Positions 1 to 7,864 of a stretch of 10,795 nucleotides of DNA are shown here, piece by piece; within the stretch, counting starts at the first letter, position 1, and each line of letters begins with the position of its first letter. The position numbers were made by a program, and so were the translations under genes. The notes under the pieces are model-generated. The model was not told the origin of the DNA. It saw only the letters and a list, made by a program, of their open reading frames with translations, and made no database searches. Origin of the DNA: Bacteroidales bacterium (GTDB lineage: Bacteria; Bacteroidota; Bacteroidia; Bacteroidales; WCHB1-69); contig JAQUHH010000060.1 of the NCBI GenBank assembly GCA_028683685.1, positions 1-10,795 of the forward strand, read 5' to 3'.

Positions 1-331
1 AAATATGAAAGCCGGCGTGGTACTCAACCCACATTCCCCCGTTCATCTTTTGGAAGATATTATAACAGAGTGCGATATGGTACTTTTGATGTCGGTGAAT
101 CCAGGTTTTGGTGGACAAAAGTTTATCGAAAACACGTATTCCAAAATTGAAAGTCTGAAAAATCTGATTCTTCGCAAAAACGCATCTACTCTCATTGAAG
201 TTGACGGCGGCGTGGACATTCACAACGCTCGCAAACTAATCGACTGTGGTGCGGATGTTTTGGTGGCAGGAAATGCTATTTTCAAAGCAAAAAACCCAAC
301 AGAGATGATTCTTCAACTCAAAAATTGCTAA
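1..331 (+). CDS. rpe: Ribulose-phosphate 3-epimerase, C-terminal half (cut by window start)
   Basis: Interconverts ribulose 5-phosphate and xylulose 5-phosphate in the cytoplasmic pentose phosphate pathway. The frame is open to the left edge, with the first complete codon at position 2, so the Met codon at 5 is internal and the true start lies outside. About 109 residues are visible of a family length near 215-220. Counting from that Met, family landmarks are the ALNP-like stretch VVLNP at 5-9, SVNPGFGGQKF at 30-40 (metal/phosphate-loop region), EVDGGV at 65-70 with the catalytic, metal-binding Asp at 67, and VAGNAIF at 87-93 (phosphate-binding, usually GSAIF). The C-terminus has normal length. 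prmC starts 6 bases after the stop, so the two are probably co-transcribed from a promoter left of the window. The family call is firm. Confidence 0.95.
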   Translation, partial: NMKAGVVLNPHSPVHLLEDIITECDMVLLMSVNPGFGGQKFIENTYSKIESLKNLILRKNASTLIEVDGGVDIHNARKLIDCGADVLVAGNAIFKAKNPTEMILQLKNC

Positions 332-337
332 AAAATC

Positions 338-1204
338 ATGTTGCTTCCCCTATCCAACTTGCTTTCGGATGTCGAAATTTTTATCAAACAACAATTATCC
401 CCTCAATATACTTCGGTAGAAATTGAGCATTTTTGCCAATATATATTTGAAGAATTTTCTCAAATCACTAAAATAGAACGTCTTCTAAAAAAAGAGATTT
501 ATATTTCTGAATCGGAAATCATAAAATACAGCAATGCCGTAAAAAAGCTAAAAGCAGAAACTCCCATTCAATACGTAGTGGGAAAAGCTAATTTTTACGG
601 ATTGGATTTTTTAGTCAATAAATCAGTGCTTATTCCTCGTCCCGAAACGGAAGAACTAATTGAATGGATTATTGAGTCAACAGACACATCTGGCAAGTCC
701 ACGATTTTGGACATTGGAACTGGCAGTGGATGCATCGCCATTGTTTTAGGGAAAGAATTTTCCGAATCCCAAATTACAGCGGTGGATATTTCCAAAGAAG
801 CCATTGAAACAGCTCAGAAAAATGCTAAAACCCATCAAATAAATATTGATTTTCAAACAGCAAATGCACTAAAACCAGAGACTTTACCTTCCGGAAAATT
901 CAATATTATTGTCAGCAATCCTCCTTATGTGAGAGAAAGTGAGAAAAAACAGATGAGAAAAAATGTTTTGGATTACGAACCCGATTCTGCTTTGTTTGTA
1001 GAAGATCAGGATGCTCTTGTTTTTTACAGAAAAATAGCCGAATATTCTTTTCAGCATTTAGCAATAAACGGAAAACTTTTTTTTGAAATCAACGAAGCCT
1101 TTGCGGAAGAGTGCAAAGAATTAATGAGACAAATTGGATTTTCGGAAATTGAAGTCAGGCGGGATATGAGAGGAAAAGAAAGAATGCTAAAATGTTGTGT
1201 CTGA
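338..1204 (+). CDS. prmC: Peptide chain release factor N5-glutamine methyltransferase (PrmC/HemK)
   Basis: Methylates the glutamine of the GGQ motif in release factors RF1 and RF2, using S-adenosylmethionine, which improves translation termination. The 288-residue length is typical. The N-terminal helical release-factor-binding domain covers roughly residues 1-85. The linker motif IPRPETE is at 99-105, the SAM-binding motif I DIGTGSG at 125-131, the acidic residue ending beta-2 (AVD) at 148-150, and the signature NPPY at 194-197, which marks N-methylation of a planar amide. The C-terminal DMRGKERM segment at 276-283 matches the usual family ending. The ATG at 338 is favoured because it lies 6 bases after the rpe stop and gives the full N-terminal domain. 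No strong Shine-Dalgarno sequence is visible. Nothing is missing from the catalytic core, so I expect an active enzyme. Confidence 0.95.
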   Translation: MLLPLSNLLSDVEIFIKQQLSPQYTSVEIEHFCQYIFEEFSQITKIERLLKKEIYISESEIIKYSNAVKKLKAETPIQYVVGKANFYGLDFLVNKSVLIPRPETEELIEWIIESTDTSGKSTILDIGTGSGCIAIVLGKEFSESQITAVDISKEAIETAQKNAKTHQINIDFQTANALKPETLPSGKFNIIVSNPPYVRESEKKQMRKNVLDYEPDSALFVEDQDALVFYRKIAEYSFQHLAINGKLFFEINEAFAEECKELMRQIGFSEIEVRRDMRGKERMLKCCV

Positions 1205-1301
1205 ATGAAAACTTTTTCAAGATTGAAGAGAGATTGTGGTTCGGGGTATGATTTAGAATTGAATAAATTTTTGCGTGGCAATTGCAAACATATAACAATC
1301 A

Positions 1302-1346
1302 TCACATTGCGTTGGTTCACTAAATTTTAATCGGACAACAATGTGA
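1302..1346 (-). terminator. Stem-loop between convergent prmC and the fusion gene
   Basis: Arms 1302-1314 and 1336-1346 pair over 11 bases (an 8-base outer stem TCACATTG/CAATGTGA plus TTG/CAA), with a 2-base bulge (CG) and a 21-base loop. The hairpin begins 5 bases after the stop of the minus-strand methyltransferase/glycosyltransferase gene, where its transcript would end. The following minus-strand bases are only moderately T-rich (TGATTGTTATATG), so a classical intrinsic terminator is not certain. It might act as an RNA 3'-end stabiliser. Confidence 0.35.
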
Positions 1347-1351
1347 AAAAA

Positions 1352-2770
1352 TCAATTATAAAACTTAATTTTTCCAGCCGCAAACAACCACATTTTTAGC
1401 AATAAAAAGCCATGTTTAAATCGAGAAATATTGGTATCTCCATAAACTCGTTCTTTGTAGCGAATGGGAAGATCGATAATTTTCAGGTTTAATTTATACG
1501 CTCCAAAAATTAAATCGAAATCACCAAATGGATCGAAGTTTCCAAAGAAAACACGATTTTTGACCAAGCGATTATAATCTTCTCTAAACATCACTTTTGT
1601 ACCACACAAAGTATCTTTGATGGGCTGTTCGAGCATCCACGAAAAGCCAATGCTAAACATTTTATTTCCAAACATATTCAAAAGTCGCATTGCTTTTTTA
1701 TCCATGGGATAAACCAAGCGTGAGCCGTTGATAAAATCGCCTTTTCCGCTCGCCAAGGCTTCGTAAAATTTGGGCAAAGTTTCGGGGGGAACGGTTAAAT
1801 CGGCATCCAAAATCATCAAAATATCGCCCGTCGCCATGGCATATCCTTTGCGAACCGCATCGCCTTTTCCTTTTCCATCTTGGCGAGCAGTTTTAATGTC
1901 GTAATTGTCTTTGTATTTTTCTTGAATCTCTTGAATTTTCTCCCAAGTATCATCTGTTGAATTTCCTTCTACAAAAATAATTTCCACATGTTTACCAAAA
2001 TCGGGCATTCTTAAAATTGCATTTTCAATGTTTCCACTTTCATTTCGTGCGGGAATCACCACTGTGGTGGAATATTTCTCAGAGACGTCCTTCCCTGTTG
2101 GCAAACTACGTGCAAACAAGAAGCGATTGAGGCACAATGCATTAAAGCCTGGTAAAACAGCAAAAACCTTATTAAAAAGCCATGAAACAATGGGAATATT
2201 ATAAGGAATTAGCATTTTTCTGGTATGGCGATAGGTTTCAAAACCAGCCAAATAGAGCAAATTGCTAATGTCTTTTCCAGAAAGCCAACTTTGATAAGGG
2301 GCTCTTGTTTTAAGTTTCAAAAAGTCAGCAAGATTAATAAAAGGCTCCCACAAACTGCTATGGTATGAGATCATAATTTTGGTACGTTCGTGCGAAACTT
2401 TATGGAGTTCTTTAAAAACCAATTCAATATCATCTAAAAAGCCAATTAAATTGGACAAAATAATCACATCAAACTTTTCATCAAAGTTGATGTTTTCGGC
2501 TTCCATCACTCGGAAATCCAAATCTGGATATTGATTTTTGGCTTCTTCAATCATGTTTTCCGAAAAATCGATCCCTGCTTTTCTATCTCCTTTTACGCTG
2601 GCAATTAGTTCACCGGTTCCACAACCAATTTCCAAAACAGAGTATTCGTCATGAATAAAATAATCACAATACTTGGTTATAGAATTCCAGTAGTAAGATT
2701 TAGATTTGCGATACTTAATTCTGCTTTTAGCATGTTTTTCAAAGTAAGATTTGGTATTATTAATGTTCAT
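1352..2770 (-). CDS. Fused class I SAM methyltransferase and DPM1-like family 2 glycosyltransferase
   Basis: This 472-residue protein holds two enzyme domains. Residues about 1-180 form a class I methyltransferase, with SAM motif I LEIGCGTGE at 46-54, acidic residue in GIDFS at 66-70, and post-I/IV region FDVIILSNL at 100-108. Residues about 233-472 form a GT-A fold family 2 glycosyltransferase: VVIPARNESGNIEN at 237-250, EGNSTDDT at 268-275, GKGDAVRKGY at 301-310, and the metal-binding DAD at 322-324. The segment CGTKVMFRE at 389-397 and the basic C-terminal part RYKERVYGDTNISR at 437-450 resemble dolichyl/polyprenyl-phosphate sugar synthases. No clear transmembrane segment is seen, so it is probably cytoplasmic or peripheral. 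The frame runs through the junction without a stop, so this is a true fusion. The start lies 3 bases after the upstream GT-C gene's stop, showing translational coupling. Likely role (inference): making a polyprenyl-phosphate sugar for the neighbouring GT-C enzyme, with methylation of an unknown group. Confidence 0.88.
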   Translation of the reverse strand: MNINNTKSYFEKHAKSRIKYRKSKSYYWNSITKYCDYFIHDEYSVLEIGCGTGELIASVKGDRKAGIDFSENMIEEAKNQYPDLDFRVMEAENINFDEKFDVIILSNLIGFLDDIELVFKELHKVSHERTKIMISYHSSLWEPFINLADFLKLKTRAPYQSWLSGKDISNLLYLAGFETYRHTRKMLIPYNIPIVSWLFNKVFAVLPGFNALCLNRFLFARSLPTGKDVSEKYSTTVVIPARNESGNIENAILRMPDFGKHVEIIFVEGNSTDDTWEKIQEIQEKYKDNYDIKTARQDGKGKGDAVRKGYAMATGDILMILDADLTVPPETLPKFYEALASGKGDFINGSRLVYPMDKKAMRLLNMFGNKMFSIGFSWMLEQPIKDTLCGTKVMFREDYNRLVKNRVFFGNFDPFGDFDLIFGAYKLNLKIIDLPIRYKERVYGDTNISRFKHGFLLLKMWLFAAGKIKFYN

Positions 2771-2773
2771 TTT

Positions 2774-4795
2774 CTAGTATTTTTGAAGATTAAGTTTTAT
2801 TAAAGTTGTGGGTTCAGTGACTCCGATGGAATGAACTTGTTCATATATATTCGGATATTTTAACTGAATAAAATAGATATATCGATGCAAAGTTGTTATA
2901 ATTTCTCCATTATTTACAGTTGGATTTTTACGCAAACTTGCCAACATAAAATAACGAACATTCTCTCTTTTCAATTCATTCAACATTTCATCCGGATTAT
3001 GGATGGCAAATTGCCAATTTTCACGTAAAAACTGCTGTACCAAAGTAGGAATATCATCTACAAATTCAACTCCTAAGTTATTACCTAACATCATCATACT
3101 ATCAAGCAACAAGTCGGGCACCAAATAAACCCCCAAAACTCTACTGTCTAGAACCCGATAATCTTCGCTTAACAATGAAGCGTTTAGGCTGGCATGCAAA
3201 TAGGGTGCAGAAACCGATTGAAACGTCTGTAATTGCGGACTTTCGGCGATTTGCATAAGATTGACACCAACGACTTTCATCTCTGGATTGGCGGTTAACG
3301 AAGTTAAAAAAGTATCTGGATTCATGGTCGCTACATTATAAATCCCGTAAAATCCACGACCGGAATAGACAAATGAAATTTCGGGTTTACGGGCTGCAAC
3401 CATCTCCTCTTCAGGAATGTTTTTGGCAATCCACTCGCTCATTTTAATGTAATTTACCCAATCCGGTGTCATGCCATAAAACATATTCCCACTCAAGTTC
3501 GCCTGCAAACTAGGAGCATGCTCTTTCACTTTGGAAAGCATTTGTTTGAAACCTGATCCAAAAACAATAAAAACAGAAAGCAAAAAAAGAAATTGAAATT
3601 TTCTGAGGTTTTTATGTTTTAAAACAAAATACAATCCTGAAAATAGGGCAATCAGCAATAATGGATAAAGAGGAATAATCAAGCGAGGCTGATCCCAATG
3701 TGCTTGAACCGCAATAAAAGTTACAAAACAGACCACTCCAGTATATAATATGGTAAAAAACAAAGTTTTGTTTCTTTTAAAAGCAAAAACCAAGGCAATG
3801 ATACAAATAGCATAAACGATCCAAGTAAGAATGGGGGTGATGGGAGGAAATTCACCAGTTTTAAATCCCATAAAGACAAAAAGATGTTTGGATAAATAGA
3901 GATGTGAATTATCGATAAATCGCACTATCAATCCTGCAAAATCTTCGGTTCCTTGTGCGGGATTGTAAAAGTTTTTTAGCAATAAGCCTTCGGCCTGAGC
4001 ATTGACTTGAGTTCCTTCAACATTAAAAATAAGTTTTTTAAAAAGTTCGAAGGGCACAAGTACAGTAATGATAGAAGCGGCTGAAAGCAATAATTTTTTC
4101 CATTCAAAATAAGAGATAAAGTAGAGTCCAATTACAATCACTACTGCCAAACCTACATTTCGGGTCCAAATCAGCGACAAAACAGACAAAGCTACAAACA
4201 AATAATCTTTTATCTGGGTTTTCAACAAAACGGATTCTTCTTTTTTATCAATAAAATATTTGACAAATAAGAATAAAAAGAGTGCTTGCAAAAACATGAA
4301 AAAGCCTTCACTGTATGTTTGACTTGAAAAATAAAGCAAGGAAGATGAAACCGAAATAATCAACAAAACAGGATAAAGAATGGCTTCGGGAATTCGATTT
4401 TTGAAAGTTTTGTGCAGAAAATAATATTGAGCAGAAATAGCAATGAGGGAAAAAAACTTTAGCAATCCAACTTTTATCCCAAAAAACAATACAATAATAC
4501 TGAGCATCATGGGATATAAAGGACCTTGGAAGGTCGGAAAGACGCCATTTTTTATAAACTCATAAGCTCTTACAATATAAGACGAATCATCGCCGCCATC
4601 GCTTACTTTCAAATCGAAAAGCAAAAGGGAAAACAAAATGGTCATTCCTAATCCTAACCAGAAAAAAAGAGGCGCAAATTTTTTAAAAAACACATTCAAT
4701 ACATCAAGGAAGTCAATTTGTGGAATTGAATTTTCAGTAGAAATAGGCTTTTTTGATGCGTATTTCTTCTGTTTTTTTGAAGCGGTTGATTTCAT
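2774..4795 (-). CDS. Multi-spanning GT-C-like (PMT/ArnT-type, family 39-like) membrane glycosyltransferase
   Basis: This 673-residue protein has a Lys-rich cytoplasmic N-terminus (1-40), about 10-12 hydrophobic segments between roughly 42 and 413, and a soluble C-terminal region of about 260 residues. The first extracytoplasmic loop carries DGGDDSSY at 66-73, in the place of the acidic metal/catalytic motif of GT-C enzymes. GPLYPMM at 91-97 matches the PPLYP motif of the PMT/ArnT group, and WDQPRLIIPLYPLL at 367-380 matches the later 'RYllPlyPll' segment. GT-C enzymes move a sugar from a polyprenyl-phosphate donor onto a lipid, glycan or protein outside the cytoplasmic membrane. The acceptor cannot be told here. 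The next gene, a DPM1-like GT2 fusion 3 bases downstream, is a natural source of its donor. The phosphoesterase gene ends 58 bases upstream, so all three may share one transcript. ATG at 4795 is the only sensible start seen. Confidence 0.82.
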   Translation of the reverse strand: MKSTASKKQKKYASKKPISTENSIPQIDFLDVLNVFFKKFAPLFFWLGLGMTILFSLLLFDLKVSDGGDDSSYIVRAYEFIKNGVFPTFQGPLYPMMLSIIVLFFGIKVGLLKFFSLIAISAQYYFLHKTFKNRIPEAILYPVLLIISVSSSLLYFSSQTYSEGFFMFLQALFLFLFVKYFIDKKEESVLLKTQIKDYLFVALSVLSLIWTRNVGLAVVIVIGLYFISYFEWKKLLLSAASIITVLVPFELFKKLIFNVEGTQVNAQAEGLLLKNFYNPAQGTEDFAGLIVRFIDNSHLYLSKHLFVFMGFKTGEFPPITPILTWIVYAICIIALVFAFKRNKTLFFTILYTGVVCFVTFIAVQAHWDQPRLIIPLYPLLLIALFSGLYFVLKHKNLRKFQFLFLLSVFIVFGSGFKQMLSKVKEHAPSLQANLSGNMFYGMTPDWVNYIKMSEWIAKNIPEEEMVAARKPEISFVYSGRGFYGIYNVATMNPDTFLTSLTANPEMKVVGVNLMQIAESPQLQTFQSVSAPYLHASLNASLLSEDYRVLDSRVLGVYLVPDLLLDSMMMLGNNLGVEFVDDIPTLVQQFLRENWQFAIHNPDEMLNELKRENVRYFMLASLRKNPTVNNGEIITTLHRYIYFIQLKYPNIYEQVHSIGVTEPTTLIKLNLQKY

Positions 4796-4853
4796 GCTTT
4801 TTTTTACAAATTTAAAAAGATATTTCTATCATCCTAATTATTTATCTATCTTT

Positions 4854-6206
4854 CTAATTATCAGTACTTCTTTGTAATTCCAAAAGTGTAATTTCGGGCA
4901 AAAAACCAACTCGGGAAACAAAACCAACGGTTCCTAAACCAACATTCACATATAATTTTTGTTTTCTGGCAGAAGATTCATTAACATATAAACCTGCCCA
5001 ATATTTATAAACCCATGAAACTGGACTCCATTTGATTCCGCAACAATCAATGCCAAACTGCATTGCGTGCGTATGTCCCGAAAGAGTGAGATCAATGGGC
5101 GTATTTTTTTTCATCAAATATTCCCAATGAGAAGGATCGTGGCTTAGAAAAATCACAAAATCATCATCAGAGACATTTTTGAGGGCTAAATCGGCATTGC
5201 CAATTCCATGAAAACGCTTGCTGGCACTCCAATTTTCGACGCCCGCAACAACAATAGACGAAGATGAATCTGAAGAATAAATTCGTCGATTTTCATTTCT
5301 CAACAAAACCCAAGAAGTTTGCTTGTAGTAGGTTATTATGTCTTCAAAGTTTTGAACTTTTTCTTCGTCGTTTTTCCAATTTACATAATCACCATAATCG
5401 TGATTCCCGAGAATGGTAAAAACTCCATATTTCGCTTTTACTTTGGAAAGAATATCAATGTAAGGCAACATTTCAACAGACTTAAACGAAACCATGTCGC
5501 CTGTAAAAGCAACAATATCAGGATTTAATTCATTAATCTTTTCTACTACTTTTTCCATTTTTCGGGGCAAAATCCAACTTACCAAATGTATATCCGAAAT
5601 TTGAACCACTTTTAAACCATCAAAAGCTTGGGGTAAATTTTCAGTTTGAACGATTTCTTTTTTCACTTCAAACCGATGGGTATTGAATATTCCACAAATA
5701 AAAAGAAAAAACAGAAAATAGAACAGATACAAAGATGCCTTAATAATTCTTTTTTTTCGTGGGACTGGAAATTTCCATAGAATTTTACCATCCACAAAAG
5801 ACATTGAAATCCACGAGAAGATGCGGGTCAAAAACTCAAAAGAAATTATAAAAAATGCCATTATTTTAGCTCCAAAAACCATCATGGCGATGCCTATAAC
5901 AAAAGACGAAAGCGTATTTTGTGCATCTACATTTCGGAAAAACAGCGCAATGGCAAGTAAAGCAACCATCATTATTTCGGGAAACCAATAAAAAACTCGA
6001 AAAAAGTAGAATGGTGAACCCGAATTTCTACGAAAAACTTTTTTGAAACTATTCCACAAATAGACGTCTGCCAATAATATTAATCCAAAAATCCATAAAC
6101 GACTGATATTCTTAGGGAATATAAAAAAAATTGCCATTATTGAAATAGCTACAGCTACGAGTAAGAGCGCAATTTTAAGTTTTTTTAAATTAGGTAAGTT
6201 CAGCAT
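4854..6206 (-). CDS. Membrane-anchored calcineurin-like metallophosphoesterase (YkuE/YaeI-like)
   Basis: This 450-residue protein has an N-terminal membrane region and a C-terminal phosphoesterase domain. Hydrophobic segments lie near 12-30, 36-51, 76-90, 101-125 and 157-173. The catalytic domain has the full two-metal set: SDIH at 204-207, TGDM at 235-238, GNHD at 267-270, SHDP at 355-358 and GHTH at 377-380. This order is that of the YkuE/YaeI branch, some members of which cleave lipid-linked substrates such as UDP-diacylglucosamine; the substrate here is unknown. With five membrane spans the domain would lie outside the cytoplasm if the N-terminus is inside, but the topology is uncertain. 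It is the first of three minus-strand genes, with 58 bases before the GT-C gene, so it may lead an operon. A TAnnTTTG-like box on the minus strand (6296-6303) has no good -33 partner. All metal ligands appear present. Confidence 0.9.
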   Translation of the reverse strand: MLNLPNLKKLKIALLLVAVAISIMAIFFIFPKNISRLWIFGLILLADVYLWNSFKKVFRRNSGSPFYFFRVFYWFPEIMMVALLAIALFFRNVDAQNTLSSFVIGIAMMVFGAKIMAFFIISFEFLTRIFSWISMSFVDGKILWKFPVPRKKRIIKASLYLFYFLFFLFICGIFNTHRFEVKKEIVQTENLPQAFDGLKVVQISDIHLVSWILPRKMEKVVEKINELNPDIVAFTGDMVSFKSVEMLPYIDILSKVKAKYGVFTILGNHDYGDYVNWKNDEEKVQNFEDIITYYKQTSWVLLRNENRRIYSSDSSSSIVVAGVENWSASKRFHGIGNADLALKNVSDDDFVIFLSHDPSHWEYLMKKNTPIDLTLSGHTHAMQFGIDCCGIKWSPVSWVYKYWAGLYVNESSARKQKLYVNVGLGTVGFVSRVGFLPEITLLELQRSTDN

Positions 6207-6252
6207 CGTACATCTAAAGATTATTTAATAACGTCTATCAAAACAAAAAAAA

Positions 6253-6265
6253 ACAATAATTGTTC
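6253..6265. promoter_or_regulatory. 13-base palindrome in the divergent promoter region
   Basis: AACAATAATTGTT is a perfect inverted repeat of two 6-base arms around one A. It lies about 20 bases upstream of the -33 element of the thioredoxin gene and 47 bases upstream of the metallophosphoesterase start. Placement and symmetry fit a binding site for a dimeric regulator, but AT-rich DNA yields such palindromes by chance and no regulator gene is nearby. Confidence 0.22.
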
Positions 6266-6285
6266 TTATAAATAGTTTTAAAATT

Positions 6286-6317
6286 TTGACTTTACAAATT
6301 TAACTGAATATATTTGC
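6286..6317 (+). promoter_or_regulatory. Bacteroidota-type promoter for the TlpA-like gene
   Basis: A -33 element TTTG at 6286-6289 and a -7 element TATATTTG at 6310-6317 (consensus TAnnTTTG) are separated by 20 bases, the spacing expected for the Bacteroidota primary sigma factor. Transcription would start near 6323, giving an AT-rich leader of about 55 bases before the ATG at 6378. The match is read directly; activity is inferred. Confidence 0.6.
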
Positions 6318-6377
6318 AAAATCATACTTTTAAAATAAATAAACAATCAAGCTTTTGTTTAATAGAAAAACAACACT

Positions 6378-7850
6378 ATGAAAAATCGGATTATAATTCT
6401 CGTTAGCCTTTTAATTTTCTCAACAAATTACAACTTACAAGCCCAAAAAGCCAATTCCAAAAAAAAGAGTGGATACGAAATCAAGATTCACATCAAAAAC
6501 TCTCCCGACTCAATGATGTATTTGGCAAATTATTATGGTCGAAATCAATATTTGAAAGATTCTGCCAAAGCAGATCCAAAAACCCCAGGATTATTTGTTT
6601 TTAAAGGCGAAGAGCCTCTTTTGGGAGGAATTTATATTTTGGCAAGTCAATCCAAAGTTAAAACCATGGAATTTGTAATTGACCAAAGTCAGCATTTTAC
6701 TTTTGAAACCGATACGGCAGATGTTTTAAAAAAAATCAATATAAAAGGCTCTCCCGAAAATGAACTTTTTTTCAATTATATAAAAATTTTAAATCATCTT
6801 CAAAATGAATTAATGAGGATAAGTGGCGAAATTAAAGATGCCGAAAATGAAGGCAAAGAGGGCTTGGTGAAAATAAAAAAAGATCTGCTTACTGAAAAAT
6901 CAAAAGAATTGGAAGAGTACACCAAAGGTTTTATCAAAGACAATCCCGACGCTTTTTTCAGCAAAGTTTTAGCCCTTAATTTAGACATTCAAATTCCGCC
7001 CTTTCCCGTTCGTGAAGATGGCACCGTAGACTCGACTTTTGCATGGAAATATTACAAGGAAAATTTTTGGATGCACACCGATTTAGCAGACGACAGACTG
7101 CTTAGAACGCCTGTTTTTCATTCCAAACTGCAACGATATTTTTCGGAAGTCATCGTTCAGGACAACGACAGCATTAAACATGAAGCATCGAAACTCATAG
7201 AAATGGTAAGACCCAATGAAGAGATGTTTAAATATGTCATTTGGTTTTTGACCAACTATTACGAAACGAGCAAAATTATGGGTCACGATGAAGTTTTCGT
7301 TTTTCTTGTGGAAGAATATTACATGACCAACCAATGTTTTTGGATTCCTCCACACACCCTCGAAAATTTAAGCAGAAGAGCACTTCAGTTAAAAAGCATT
7401 TTAATTGGTGCCAAAGCTCCCGAATTAATCATGTATGATACCAACAATGTATTTCGCTCAAGTCACCATATCAAAGCCGATTATACCATTTTATGGTTTT
7501 TCGACCCAGACTGCGGACATTGCAAAGTGGAAACTCCCAGACTTCGAGATTTTTATAACGAAAACAAAAAAAGACTAAACTTAGAGGTTTTTGCCGTTTC
7601 TTCTGACCAAGACTTGGAAAGATGGAAAAAATATATCCGCGACCAAAAACTCAATTGGATAAATGTGGGCGGAAACACTGCCAATATCGACTTTTTTAAA
7701 GTCTATGATTTATATTCTACACCCGTTATGTATCTACTGGACAAAGACAAAAAAATATTAGCAAAACGTATTTCTGTTGCCGATTTGGATAACTTTTTTG
7801 AACAATATGAAAAAGTAAAAGAGAATCGCAAACGAATGGGCTTGGATTAA
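6378..7850 (+). CDS. Secreted TlpA-like thioredoxin-fold protein with N-terminal extension
   Basis: This 490-residue protein starts with a signal peptide (about 1-23, hydrophobic IIILVSLLIF then QAQ cleavage site; no lipobox Cys), so it should be periplasmic. Residues about 31-130 resemble the beta-rich DUF4369-type domain common before Bacteroidota thioredoxins. Residues about 130-190 are Lys/Glu-rich and probably helical or coiled coil. The helical stretch up to about 340 resembles the DUF5106-type region. The thioredoxin domain covers about 343-480, with active site CGHC at 379-382 in FFDPDCGHCK and the cis-proline in STPV at 447-450. It should catalyse thiol-disulfide exchange, most likely reduction, in envelope protein or cytochrome maturation; the partner is unknown and no membrane electron donor (CcdA/DsbD) is nearby. 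It has its own promoter at 6286-6317 and a strong hairpin after it, so it looks monocistronic. ATG at 6378 gives a proper signal peptide. Confidence 0.9.
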   Translation: MKNRIIILVSLLIFSTNYNLQAQKANSKKKSGYEIKIHIKNSPDSMMYLANYYGRNQYLKDSAKADPKTPGLFVFKGEEPLLGGIYILASQSKVKTMEFVIDQSQHFTFETDTADVLKKINIKGSPENELFFNYIKILNHLQNELMRISGEIKDAENEGKEGLVKIKKDLLTEKSKELEEYTKGFIKDNPDAFFSKVLALNLDIQIPPFPVREDGTVDSTFAWKYYKENFWMHTDLADDRLLRTPVFHSKLQRYFSEVIVQDNDSIKHEASKLIEMVRPNEEMFKYVIWFLTNYYETSKIMGHDEVFVFLVEEYYMTNQCFWIPPHTLENLSRRALQLKSILIGAKAPELIMYDTNNVFRSSHHIKADYTILWFFDPDCGHCKVETPRLRDFYNENKKRLNLEVFAVSSDQDLERWKKYIRDQKLNWINVGGNTANIDFFKVYDLYSTPVMYLLDKDKKILAKRISVADLDNFFEQYEKVKENRKRMGLD

Positions 7851-7864
7851 ACAATCTTCTATTT

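Noticed and set aside
1204..1205. A frameshift or truncation of prmC at its C-terminus
   Set aside because: The length of 288 residues and the RGKERM ending agree with the family; nothing is missing.
1051..1320. Open frame on the minus strand overlapping the end of prmC
   Set aside because: It overlaps a well-supported gene antisense, shows no domain and starts in a short intergenic gap; it is a shadow of the prmC codons.
4807..4814. Minus-strand TAAATTTG resembling a -7 box before the GT-C gene
   Set aside because: It has no TTG at the -33 distance and would place the transcript start within a few bases of the ATG. Co-transcription with the upstream phosphoesterase gene is more likely.
4638..4877. 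Open frame on the plus strand opposite the start of the GT-C gene
   Set aside because: It lies antisense to the N-terminus of a clear membrane protein; its Phe-rich translation is the complement of Lys-rich codons.
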